6,329 bases of DNA, from positions 1 to 6,329 of the forward strand of contig JBBDYH010000038.1 in NCBI GenBank assembly GCA_040901795.1, written 5' to 3'. Positions 1 through 6,324 of the stretch are shown piece after piece. This DNA comes from JBBDYH01 sp040901795 (GTDB lineage Bacteria; Planctomycetota; Planctomycetia; Pirellulales; JALHPA01). The translations under genes were made by a program, and so were the position numbers. Under the pieces are notes generated by a model that had not been told where the DNA came from, did not search any database, and saw only the letters and a list, made by a program, of their open reading frames with translations. Position 1 is the stretch's first letter, and every line of letters starts with the position of its first letter.

Positions 1-40
1 GGCCACGCTTCAATCGACCAATCGTCAAGCCCCTGTGCTA

Positions 41-88
41 GCTACAAAGCCCTGGGCTTTAGCCTGCTGTGCTGCAAGCTAAAGCTTG
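41..88. repeat. Nested palindromic element, intergenic repeat-like
   Basis: Three inverted repeats overlap here. AAAGCCC (46-52) pairs with GGGCTTT (54-60). GCTTTAGC (56-63) pairs with GCTAAAGC (78-85) across a 14-base loop. CAAGCT (75-80) pairs with AGCTTG (83-88). The first two cannot form fully at the same time, so the RNA or single-stranded DNA could switch between folds. The style, short GC-capped palindromes around a GCTAAAGC core, recalls the REP-like repeats scattered between genes in planctomycetes and acidobacteria. Membership of such a family is inference, because only one copy is visible here. No transposase is present in the window. It lies upstream of the glgP promoter and could equally be the terminator region of a gene to the left. 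Confidence 0.45.
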
Positions 89-188
89 AACTCCAACAGG
101 TGACAATCTCGATTTCTCGCTAACCTGACCTTGGAGAAAACCGAACCCGTCCGCTATGGTTAGCCGCTTCGCGCTTGCTATGCCGGGG

Positions 189-217
189 TCGTCAAGTCCC
201 TTGGCCATAGGTATAAT
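189..217 (+). promoter_or_regulatory. Sigma70-like promoter for the phosphorylase gene
   Basis: A perfect -10 hexamer TATAAT lies at 212-217. The hexamer TCGTCA at 189-194 matches TTGACA at four of six positions, with exactly 17 bases between the two boxes. Transcription would start near 224 and leave a leader of about 66 bases before the ATG at 290. An AT-only hexamer is conspicuous in this GC-rich stretch. No other gene on this strand lies between it and glgP, so glgP is the probable target. An inverted pair CTATGG (154-159) / CCATAG (205-210) flanks the -35 region but is too short and distant to call an operator. Confidence 0.5.
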
Positions 218-289
218 CCACAGTCTTCGGAAGAACTGGGAGAGGGATCTCGCTCGCCGGTACACCGTTGGCATTCGCAAGGGACTCGC

Positions 290-2502
290 ATGAGCCGCAC
301 CGAAATCGCCCCCCTGGTTTCCAAAGAAGGGCCAATTCTTTCCGAACTTTCAGCTCAGACCCTTTACGACAAGCTCGTCGCGGTCGCCCATAACCTCTGG
401 TGGAGTTGGCATCCCGAGGTCACCAATCTCTTCCGAGACCTCGACCCCATCCGCTGGCGGCAGCTCGACCACAACCCGATTGCACTCTTAGCGGAGTTCA
501 CGCCCGACCGCCTCGAGATGCGTGCCGCGGAGCTCGTACTTTACAGCCGCATCAACCAGTCTTACCGCCGGATGAAGGAGTACGTCAGCGCCAAACATAC
601 GTGGAGCAGTACCCATGCCGGCGTCCTCGGCGCCAAGCCCGTCGCTTACTTCTCGGCCGAGTTCGGCATCCACGAATCCGTGCCGATCTATTCCGGGGGC
701 CTCGGCGTGCTCTCCGGCGACCACATCAAAAGCGCCAGCGGCCTGGGCGTGCCACTGGTGGCGATCGGTCTGTTTTACGATCAAGGCTACTTCAAGCAGC
801 ACTTGGATGTCGACGGATACCAGCACGAAGAATACCTCGACACCAAGGTCGAGAACGTACCGATGAAACCCGCCGTCGGCGCCCCCCCGCCGCCCCCGCC
901 GCCCGATCGATCACGATCCGCATCGACACGCGCACTGGCCCCTTGTTTGCCAAAGTCTGGCTGATGCAGGTGGGCCGCATCAACCTGTATCTCCTCGACT
1001 GCGACGTGGAGGAAAGCCGCCCCGAAGACCGCGAGCTGACCAGTCGATTGTACGGCGGCGACCATCGCACGCGCATTCGTCAGGAATTGGTGCTTGGCGT
1101 CGGCGGCGTGCGGGCGCTGCGGGCCTTGGGCATCACGCCCGGCGTTTACCATCTCAACGAAGGTCATAGCGCGTTCGCCACCTTGGAGGCGATCCGCGAG
1201 CGGATGCACGACGACGGGATCAGCTTCGACGATGCCTTGCGCGAGGTTACGCAGCGCTGCGTCTTCACCACGCATACACCAGTCCCGGCCGGTCACGATC
1301 GCTTCGATGCCGGACTGATCGAAGAACATCTTGGTCCGTTGCGCGACCAGTTGGGCATCTCACTGCAGCAGTTGATGGGTCTCGGCCGAGTCGAGCCCCA
1401 CAACGAAGGCGAAACGTTTTGCATGACGGTGATCGGACTCAAGCTCTCGCGGCGCGCCAATGCCGTCAGCGCGCTGCACGGCCACATCAGCCGCCGCATG
1501 TGGGCCCACTTGTGGCCCTGGCGCGTGGAAGAGGAGATCCCTATCGGTCACATCACCAACGGCGTGCATGTGCCGACCTGGCTCGCCTGGCAAATGCAGC
1601 AGCTTTATGATCGCTACTTCCCTGCCGACTGGGTCCGCCGGATGGGCGAACCGGAAGTCTGGCAAGAGCTGCACCGCGTCGATCCCGGCGAGTTGTGGGA
1701 GACACACTATGCGCTGAAGAACATGCTATTGCAGTTCGTCCGCCGGCGCGTCAGCCGGCAGTGCCGCCGCCGCGGCGAGAGCGACGAGGCCGTCGAGGCG
1801 GCCCGCAACGTGCTCGACCCGAATATCCTCACCATCGGCTTCGCACGCCGCTTCGCCACCTACAAGCGTGCCGACTTGCTACTCTCCGATTTCGATCGCA
1901 TCGCCGGATTGCTCAACGACGAGGAACGCCCTGTACAGCTCATCTTCGCGGGCAAAGCGCATCCCGCCGACGAACCCGGCAAGCAGTTGATCAAGAAAAT
2001 CGCCAACCTGCGGTACGAGCCGCGATTTGCCGGCCGGGTGGCGTTTGTCGAGGACTACGACATCAATGTCGCGCGGCACCTGGTGCAGGGGGTCGACGTT
2101 TGGCTCAACAATCCGCGCCGGCCGCTGGAGGCCAGCGGCACCAGCGGCGAAAAGGCCGTGCTCAACGGCGCCTTGAACCTCTCGATCCTCGATGGTTGGT
2201 GGGCCGAAGCCTACGATGGCCGCAACGGCTTCGCCATCGGCAAGGGGACGACACACGTCTCCGACCATATCGGCGACGGCCGCGATGCCGAGGACCTGCA
2301 CCGCGTCCTGGAGACGCGCGTGGTGCCGCTCTTCTACGACCGCGACAGCGACGGTCTGCCCCGTCACTGGATCCAGATGATGATCAACTCGATCAGCTCG
2401 CTGGCCTGGCGCTTCAGCGCGCACCGCATGGTCGCCGACTATGTGCGATCATGCTACGTCCCTGCCGCCAGCGGTCTGAGCTGCGATATGAACGTCCGCT
2501 AA
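290..2502 (+). CDS. glgP: Alpha-glucan (glycogen) phosphorylase, GT35 family, with internal -1 frameshift
   Basis: The enzyme removes glucose from the non-reducing ends of glycogen or maltodextrin as glucose-1-phosphate, using pyridoxal phosphate, in the cytoplasm. Read as one product with a -1 shift near 881-905 it is 737 residues, normal for the bacterial DUF3417-containing branch. Residues about 25-110 (NLWWSWHPEV, HNPIALLAEF) form the DUF3417 region. SAEFGIHESVPIYSGGLGVL (122-141) starts the phosphorylase core, followed by YHLNEGHSAF, HTPVPAGHDRF (from 329), HITNGVHVPTW (421-431), FARRFATYKRADLL (from 518) and EASGTSGEKAVLNG. Lys622 (codon 2152-2154) is the expected PLP lysine, and LDGWWAEAYDGRNGFAIG follows. 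The ATG at 290 has AAGGGA five bases upstream. Frame 2 is homologous to about VGA (residue 198); frame 1 resumes homology at ITIRIDTRTG. As the sequence stands, translation gives a 224-residue fragment ending at 964. Both halves look undecayed, so sequencing error, recent mutation or programmed slippage are all possible. The family call is very secure; activity is not. Confidence 0.93.
881..905 (+). other. Frameshift site in glgP: C-rich slippery tract
   Basis: From 881 the sequence is almost pure C broken by single G bases, with a run of seven C at 882-888 and five at 893-897. In the glgP entry frame it reads Ala followed by seven Pro, then runs out of homology and stops at 962-964. In the -1 frame it reads a Pro/Ala linker leading directly into ITIRIDTRTG. 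Both frames are open throughout, so the exact shift point cannot be fixed. The 883-889 heptamer C_CCC_CCG fits the X_XXY_YYZ pattern of -1 slippage sites. A weak hairpin, GATCG (905-909) with CGATC (914-918), lies 15 bases downstream of it. Confidence 0.8.
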
Positions 2503-2511
2503 TCCGGCGAG

Positions 2512-2532
2512 CGGGGCGACGTTAGTCCCCCG
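2512..2532. repeat. Hairpin after glgP, intergenic repeat-like or weak terminator
   Basis: CGGGG (2512-2516) pairs with CCCCG (2528-2532), and GAC (2518-2520) with GTC (2525-2527), around a GTTA loop. The stem has eight base pairs and a single bulged C at 2517. It begins ten bases after the glgP stop codon. There is no T-run downstream on the + strand and no A-run upstream that would make a terminator on the other strand, so it is not a standard intrinsic terminator. It may still stop transcription, protect the 3' end of the glgP mRNA, or be a copy of a dispersed repeat. Confidence 0.45.
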
Positions 2533-2575
2533 ATGACGTGGTCGTTACCGCACGATTATTCACACCGATCTCGCG

Positions 2576-2605
2576 CTGCCAATCGCGTCGCCTGCGACGT
2601 ACAAT
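2576..2605 (+). promoter_or_regulatory. Promoter for the small-protein/nucleotidyltransferase pair, possibly leaderless
   Basis: CTGCCA (2576-2581) and TACAAT (2600-2605) match the -35 and -10 consensus at four and five of six positions, with an 18-base spacer. The expected start of transcription, about seven bases past the -10 box, falls on the A of the ATG at 2612. No Shine-Dalgarno-like sequence stands before that ATG (TGTGGT precedes it). Together these suggest a leaderless message. The alternative is that the real start codon is elsewhere or that transcription begins further upstream. Confidence 0.4.
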
Positions 2606-2611
2606 TGTGGT

Positions 2612-2893
2612 ATGAGCAACTTCAGATACAAAAGCCAACTCATTCCGCCGCCGGAGCTGGCGCCTTCGATGCCGGACGATTCCACGCCCGCCCAGCGCGT
2701 GGCGGCTTGGGTGGACCTGATGAATGCAAGCGAGCAGTTTGTCTTGGCTGGCCTTCGCAGAGACGTGGGAAAGGACGGCGACTTGGCCACAGCGTATCGC
2801 GCTTGGTACGCGCGGCAGATGGAGGAGCACGATCAGACTGTCTCGCATATGCTGACGGAGTTGCGGCGCCGGGAGAAGCGAAATGCTGGGTGA
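2612..2893 (+). CDS. Small protein of unknown function, partner of nucleotidyltransferase gene
   Basis: I do not recognise this 93-residue protein. It has no signal peptide or membrane segment, so it should be cytoplasmic. The N-terminal 25 residues are proline-rich (LIPPPELAPSMPDD). The remainder looks helical: STPAQRVAAWVDLMNASEQF, then LATAYRAWYARQMEEHDQTV, ending in a basic tail RRREKR. R68-QMEE-H73 formally matches the RX4H pattern of HEPN RNases, but the protein is short for that fold and the match may be chance. The gene overlaps the following nucleotidyltransferase by 11 bases, which argues for one transcript and coupled translation. No ribosome binding site precedes the ATG; the start was chosen because a TACAAT box lies six bases upstream. 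A HEPN-like toxin or a small antitoxin-like partner are guesses only. The reading frame itself is fairly secure from the overlap and coding character. Confidence 0.7.
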   Translation: MSNFRYKSQLIPPPELAPSMPDDSTPAQRVAAWVDLMNASEQFVLAGLRRDVGKDGDLATAYRAWYARQMEEHDQTVSHMLTELRRREKRNAG

Positions 2894-3488
2894 CGCCGTA
2901 ATGGGTGCACTTACGCGCGCCTCCGCAGCTCTATCACAAGCGCAGGTGCCACTGGCCCTGATGGGAGGCGTCGCCGTATCGATTTGGAAGCACGCCCGAG
3001 CCACAAAAGACGTGGACTTACTGGTTGGTCTCCAAACAGAGGAAGTGCCGCAGCTTCTGCGGCAGCTCAGTATCTCGGGCATTCACTCTAAGCGCCTTCC
3101 TCCAGTTATTGAGATCGACGACGTACATATTGTACCGCTGACCTGTCAGCCGACAGAAACGCTGCTCGACATCCGCATCGATCTGCTGTTGGCCGAATCG
3201 GCGTTTCAAAAACAAGCGCTCGATCGGGCGATTCCGGCAGAATTACCTCCACCAAATGAAGCAATCCGTGTGCTGACCTGTGAGGATCTTCTGCTCTTCA
3301 AACTGCTGGCGGGAAGAATCATCGACCGCGCCGACGCGGCATATCTGCTCCGTGAAAATCGCAAGGACCTCGACTTCGCGCACCTTAATCGCTGGTCGCG
3401 CACGCTTGCGATCGAATCCAACTTTCAGGAGATTTGGAAGGAGGCGTTTCCCGACCAGCAGCCGCCATTTGTTGGTACTATTGCTTAA
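2883..3488 (+). CDS. Nucleotidyltransferase-fold protein (AbiEii/MNT-like)
   Basis: This 201-residue protein shows the core of the polymerase-beta nucleotidyltransferase superfamily. ALMGGVAVSIW (25-35) carries the GG motif. ATKDVDLLV (40-48) carries the paired acids D43 and D45. LLDIRIDLLL (94-103) gives the likely third carboxylate, D100. VLTCEDLLLFKLLAGRIIDRADA (from 130) is the usual downstream helix of AbiEii, MNT antitoxins and related proteins, which transfer nucleotides to tRNA or to a partner toxin. The triad appears intact, so catalysis is plausible; substrate is unknown. GGGAG at 2871-2875 stands seven bases before the ATG at 2883, supporting this start over Met7. The gene overlaps the 93-residue gene upstream by 11 bases and the convergent gene downstream by 11 bases. 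By eye its GC content is lower than that of glgP, which would fit an acquired module. Being a solitary housekeeping-like nucleotidyltransferase cannot be excluded. Confidence 0.8.
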   Translation: MLGDAVMGALTRASAALSQAQVPLALMGGVAVSIWKHARATKDVDLLVGLQTEEVPQLLRQLSISGIHSKRLPPVIEIDDVHIVPLTCQPTETLLDIRIDLLLAESAFQKQALDRAIPAELPPPNEAIRVLTCEDLLLFKLLAGRIIDRADAAYLLRENRKDLDFAHLNRWSRTLAIESNFQEIWKEAFPDQQPPFVGTIA

Positions 3489-4548
3489 TCAAACGCTCCT
3501 CTTCTTCCTCTTGATGAATCACACGAGGTGTGACACCGCCGAAGTTTAAGGGGGCCGGAAACACAGCGCCTTTCGCCGCCGGCGCGTAGGACGCCCGCAC
3601 AGCCGGATTCACCACCGGTTCTGTGCCAGCGAGCCGTTTGGGGGTGATCAGCACAATGGTTTCCATTGCAGTATCAACGTCACCCTTGTTCGCATTCGGG
3701 TTCGGTTGAGGTTCGGAATGCTCCCGCGTCACGCCGCGGAGCATGAAAACGCGATCGAACGCCAATTCGACCTCCGTCTGCAGTTCATGCGCGTTGACTG
3801 CTGGGATCGCCTCACCGTCCCGGCGGTCATTCTGATCGGTTACGCGAAGCTCAAGCGCGAGTCGCAGCTTACCATCTTCCGTCAGCACGGGTCGAGCTTC
3901 GATCAGCGTACCCACGAAGAGGTTCTTGGCGCGGGGCCGTCCGTTTTCAACACCGTGGATCATCTCTTCGGCGCCCACACTGAACAAGACCTTCCGACCG
4001 CTTATGGTCGCCAACGTCGGCGCCGCCAGCACCTTGATCAGCCCTTTTTTTCGCAGTGTGTCGATCGCGGCGCCGACTTCGGACGGATCTTCGAGGACCG
4101 CGAATCCTTTCGTTTGGCCATCGCTTTTCGGAAAGAAAAGTTTGAAGTCTGGAGGGCTGCCCGACTTTAGCTTCGCCGGCGAAACTTCAATCACCTGAAA
4201 GCTTAGAGAGATCATTGTCTGCCTCTGAACCATCTTGCGAAGCTGCTCCACTTCCGCTTGCAATCGGTCCAGCTCCTTTTCCTTCTTCGCCAACAGCGCC
4301 GCCGCCGGGGCGCTTTCCGCGGCAGCCGCCTGTTCCAGCAGCTTGGCGGCCTCCGCCTTTCTCCCCGCTTTGGCCAGGTGTTCGGCCGCCGCTTTGAGGT
4401 GCGTAAGTTGCTCTTTGGACAAGGCCGGTTGAGGAACGGCCGGCTGCGGAACCGCCGTCGGCCCCTGCGGAGGAAACTTTTCGGCAGCCTGCACGATCTG
4501 CGGCACGATCGCGATGAACGAAATGATCGATAGCACGAAAAAGCGCAT
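3478..4548 (-). CDS. Exported secretin-domain-like protein with coiled coil
   Basis: The 356-residue product begins MRFFVLSIISFIAIVPQIVQA, a Sec signal peptide with probable cleavage near residue 21. A proline-rich linker (26-43) and a long Ala/Glu/Lys coiled coil (about 44-110) follow. Residues 112-122 (MISLSFQVIEV) and 172-305 resemble the beta domain of type II/III secretins: KVLAAPTLATISGRKVLFSVGAEE, then GTLIEARPVLTEDGKLRLAL, VNAHELQTEVELAFDRVFML and ETIVLITPKRL. The VPxLGxLF-type signature of pore-forming secretins is absent, and so are recognisable N0/N1 domains, so this is probably a periplasmic relative and not a full channel. The C-terminus is acidic (QEEEEERLIKQ). The reading frame extends to 4653, but the start at 4548 is preferred because GGAGAGGA lies just upstream and the signal peptide begins there. 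It is divergent from the exported TPR gene. Exact role unknown; domain call moderately secure. Confidence 0.75.
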   Translation of the reverse strand: MRFFVLSIISFIAIVPQIVQAAEKFPPQGPTAVPQPAVPQPALSKEQLTHLKAAAEHLAKAGRKAEAAKLLEQAAAAESAPAAALLAKKEKELDRLQAEVEQLRKMVQRQTMISLSFQVIEVSPAKLKSGSPPDFKLFFPKSDGQTKGFAVLEDPSEVGAAIDTLRKKGLIKVLAAPTLATISGRKVLFSVGAEEMIHGVENGRPRAKNLFVGTLIEARPVLTEDGKLRLALELRVTDQNDRRDGEAIPAVNAHELQTEVELAFDRVFMLRGVTREHSEPQPNPNANKGDVDTAMETIVLITPKRLAGTEPVVNPAVRASYAPAAKGAVFPAPLNFGGVTPRVIHQEEEEERLIKQ

Positions 4549-4749
4549 GGCATCCTCTCCGGCGATGGGGTTGAGACGGGTCACGCGGACCTTGCAGTCC
4601 GGCGCGGGAAGGTAGCCGTTCGCTACGCATTCAGCAATAGCTGTCAGCCGCAAAAAACGTCATAATGAGTTGGCCGGAAATCGATGCTCCCGCGCGGTCC
4701 CGCCAATCCCACCAATCCACCCTTCGGCCTTCACATGGAAGGTTGTCTT
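4549..4749. promoter_or_regulatory. Divergent intergenic region between secretin-like and TPR genes
   Basis: This 201-base space must contain the start signals of both flanking genes. For the minus-strand gene the only clear element is the ribosome site GGAGAGGA (4560-4553). Two small hairpins fall in its leader: GTAGC (4612-4616) with GCTAC (4622-4626), and CGGAC (4586-4590) with GTCCG (4597-4601). For the plus-strand gene, CATAAT (4661-4666) is a possible -10 box, with no good -35 at the right spacing, and GGAAGG (4737-4742) is a ribosome site seven bases before the ATG at 4750. The promoter positions are uncertain. Confidence 0.35.
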
Positions 4750-6255
4750 ATGCGACATCTCTTGCGAACGCTCACAATCACCGCGCTGTTGTTTCCACTG
4801 GCCGTTTCGGTGGCCCATGCGCAAGACAAGGGCCAAGAGGCGCTCGACCAGGCCACCGATAAAAAGCTCACCGCCGAAAACCTGGCCGACCTCAACGACG
4901 TTATCCGACTCTGCGATCAGGCTCTGAAACAGGGCCTCGACGAAACCAACACGCAATACGCGAACAACTTGCTCACCGGAACGCTGCTGCAGCGCGCCAC
5001 CGTCTTGACCGCCGCCATCTTCCAGCAGAGCCCGCCCGACCGCCGCTGGCCGGAGCTCCGCGGCGTGGCGATCCAGGACCTGGAGCGCGCGATCAAAATC
5101 GATCCCAAGCTGGGTGAGGCGCATTACCTCATCGCCCGGCTCCACTCTTTGCCCGGCGGCGACCAGGACCGTGCCCGAAAGGCGATCGAGCTGGCGATCG
5201 AACACACGAAAAAAGACAAGCTTGCGCACGCCAAGTCGCTGACGCTGCGCGCCAACCTGATTCCGTTTGATCCCAACCCCAAGACCGACGAAGAGAAACA
5301 AGCCGCTGAAAAGGCCGCCACCGAGCGCCTGGCCGGCTACGCCGCCGCCATTGAGATCGCTCCGGCCGACGACGAAGCCGTGCGGTCGCGCGGACGGTTC
5401 TATTTGGCCCAGAGCAAATTCAAAGAGGCGATCGAAGATTTCAGCAAGGCCCTGGAGTTGGACAAGGAGAATCTTGAAGCGCGGCTGCTCCGCGCGCGGG
5501 CCTACCAGCAGGACGGCGACGCCAAGCGCGCCCGCGAAGACCTCGACGCGCTGTTGAAGAACCAGCCCGGCCTGGTGGCGGCGCTCGAGCTGCGTGCGGT
5601 GCTGGCCGCCAGTAATCGCGAATTCAAGCAGGCCATCGCCGACTTCGAAGAGCTGCTGAAGGTGGCGCCGAACAACGCCGAGCTGCTGGCCCAGATTGGC
5701 TTGCTCTATCAGGCCAGCAAGAAACCCCGCGCGGCGATCGAAAAGTTCAATGCCGCCCTGGAACACGACAACGGCCTCTTTGCCGCGCTGCGCGGCCGTG
5801 CCGACGCCTATCTCAGCATCGGCAAACAGGCCGAAGCCATCGCCGACTACGAGCAAGCGCTTAAGGTCCGACCCAAGGAACCCGGCCTGCTCAACAACCT
5901 GGCCTGGGTGCTGGCCACGTCGCCCGACGAAAAAATCCGCGACGGCCAGCGGGCGATCGAACTGGCCAAACAGGGCTGCGAGGCGACCGAATACAAGGAG
6001 GCGCACATCTTGAGCACGCTGGCCGCCGGATATGCCGAGTCCGGCGAATGGGATGAAGCGATCAAGTGGTCGAAGAAGGCCGTCGAGCTCGGCGGCGAGG
6101 CGATCGATGACCAGCTCAAAAAGGAGCTGGCCAGCTACGAGCAAAAGAAGCCTTGGCGCGAACGGCAGGAGATCACCGAAGAGCAGGAGAACGCCCCGGC
6201 GGAGGAAAAACCCAACGCCAATCAGACGTTTAAAAAGGACGACGACGCAAAGTGA
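4750..6255 (+). CDS. Exported tetratricopeptide repeat protein
   Basis: The 501-residue product starts MRHLLRTLTITALLFPLAVSVAHA, a Sec signal peptide with probable cleavage after AHA (24/25). The mature protein therefore lies outside the cytoplasm. It is almost entirely helical repeats. Likely TPR units start near residues 121, 209, 243, 277, 311, 345, 379 and 417, seen from the recurring A..A..D(Y/F)..AL pattern, for example FKEAIEDFSKALELDKENLE and QAEAIADYEQALKVRPKEPG. The LNNLAWVLATSPDEKIRDGQ stretch (381-400) is a TPR variant familiar from planctomycete proteins. After PWRERQ (468-473) the tail is charged and unstructured. TPR arrays are protein-binding scaffolds; no enzymatic domain is visible. 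The frame is open from 4684, but GGAAGG at 4737-4742 and the signal peptide favour 4750. The neighbour on the other strand is also exported, so an envelope complex is conceivable but not demonstrated. Confidence 0.88.
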   Translation: MRHLLRTLTITALLFPLAVSVAHAQDKGQEALDQATDKKLTAENLADLNDVIRLCDQALKQGLDETNTQYANNLLTGTLLQRATVLTAAIFQQSPPDRRWPELRGVAIQDLERAIKIDPKLGEAHYLIARLHSLPGGDQDRARKAIELAIEHTKKDKLAHAKSLTLRANLIPFDPNPKTDEEKQAAEKAATERLAGYAAAIEIAPADDEAVRSRGRFYLAQSKFKEAIEDFSKALELDKENLEARLLRARAYQQDGDAKRAREDLDALLKNQPGLVAALELRAVLAASNREFKQAIADFEELLKVAPNNAELLAQIGLLYQASKKPRAAIEKFNAALEHDNGLFAALRGRADAYLSIGKQAEAIADYEQALKVRPKEPGLLNNLAWVLATSPDEKIRDGQRAIELAKQGCEATEYKEAHILSTLAAGYAESGEWDEAIKWSKKAVELGGEAIDDQLKKELASYEQKKPWRERQEITEEQENAPAEEKPNANQTFKKDDDAK

Positions 6256-6267
6256 GTGAGAGTAGGG

Positions 6268-6324
6268 TGGGCTCTGCCCAATGGTACTAACCTTGGATTG
6301 ACAAAAAGCGAGTCCTCGCGGACT
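6268..6324. repeat. Short palindromes downstream of the TPR gene
   Basis: TGGGC (6268-6272) pairs with GCCCA (6276-6280) around a three-base loop. Further on, GCGAG (6308-6312) with CTCGC (6315-6319) and AGTCC (6311-6315) with GGACT (6320-6324) are mutually exclusive inverted repeats sharing bases. None is followed by a proper T-run before the window ends, so intrinsic termination is not established. The TAGGGTGGGC... and GCGAGTCC... styles recall intergenic repeats of planctomycetes, but only single copies are visible here. Confidence 0.35.

Noticed and set aside
154..210. CTATGG/CCATAG inverted pair as an operator for glgP
   Set aside because: Only six bases, 45 bases apart, and not otherwise symmetrical; expected by chance.
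59..280. 73-codon open frame on the minus strand upstream of glgP
   Set aside because: It runs antisense through the palindromic element and promoter, shows no recognisable protein features, and looks like chance.
400..880. Long 5' part of the frame-1 reading frame before the phosphorylase homology begins
   Set aside because: Arg/Pro-rich shadow of the true frame-2 coding sequence; protein homology in frame 1 only begins after about 905.
1879..2424. 181-codon open frame antisense to glgP
   Set aside because: Shadow of the conserved phosphorylase core; GC-rich codon use keeps the opposite strand open.
2679..2842. HEPN RNase identity for the 93-residue protein from its RX4H match
   Set aside because: The protein is shorter than typical HEPN domains and the motif is too simple to support the assignment alone.
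2533..2901. 122-codon + strand frame overlapping the 93-residue gene
   Set aside because: Different frame, no ribosome site, covers the promoter, and lacks the tight overlap with the nucleotidyltransferase start.
3706..4170. 154-codon + strand frame inside the secretin-like gene
   Set aside because: Antisense to recognisable secretin-domain sequence; no start signals or family resemblance.
4549..4653. 35-residue N-terminal extension of the secretin-like protein
   Set aside because: The signal peptide begins at the ATG at 4548, which has a good ribosome site; the extension would bury it.
4684..4749. 22-residue N-terminal extension of the TPR protein
   Set aside because: Lacks a ribosome site and precedes a proper signal peptide that starts at 4750.
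4660..6144. 494-codon open frame on the minus strand opposite the TPR gene
   Set aside because: Despite its length it is a mirror of the TPR coding sequence, whose repeats, signal peptide and ribosome site are clear.
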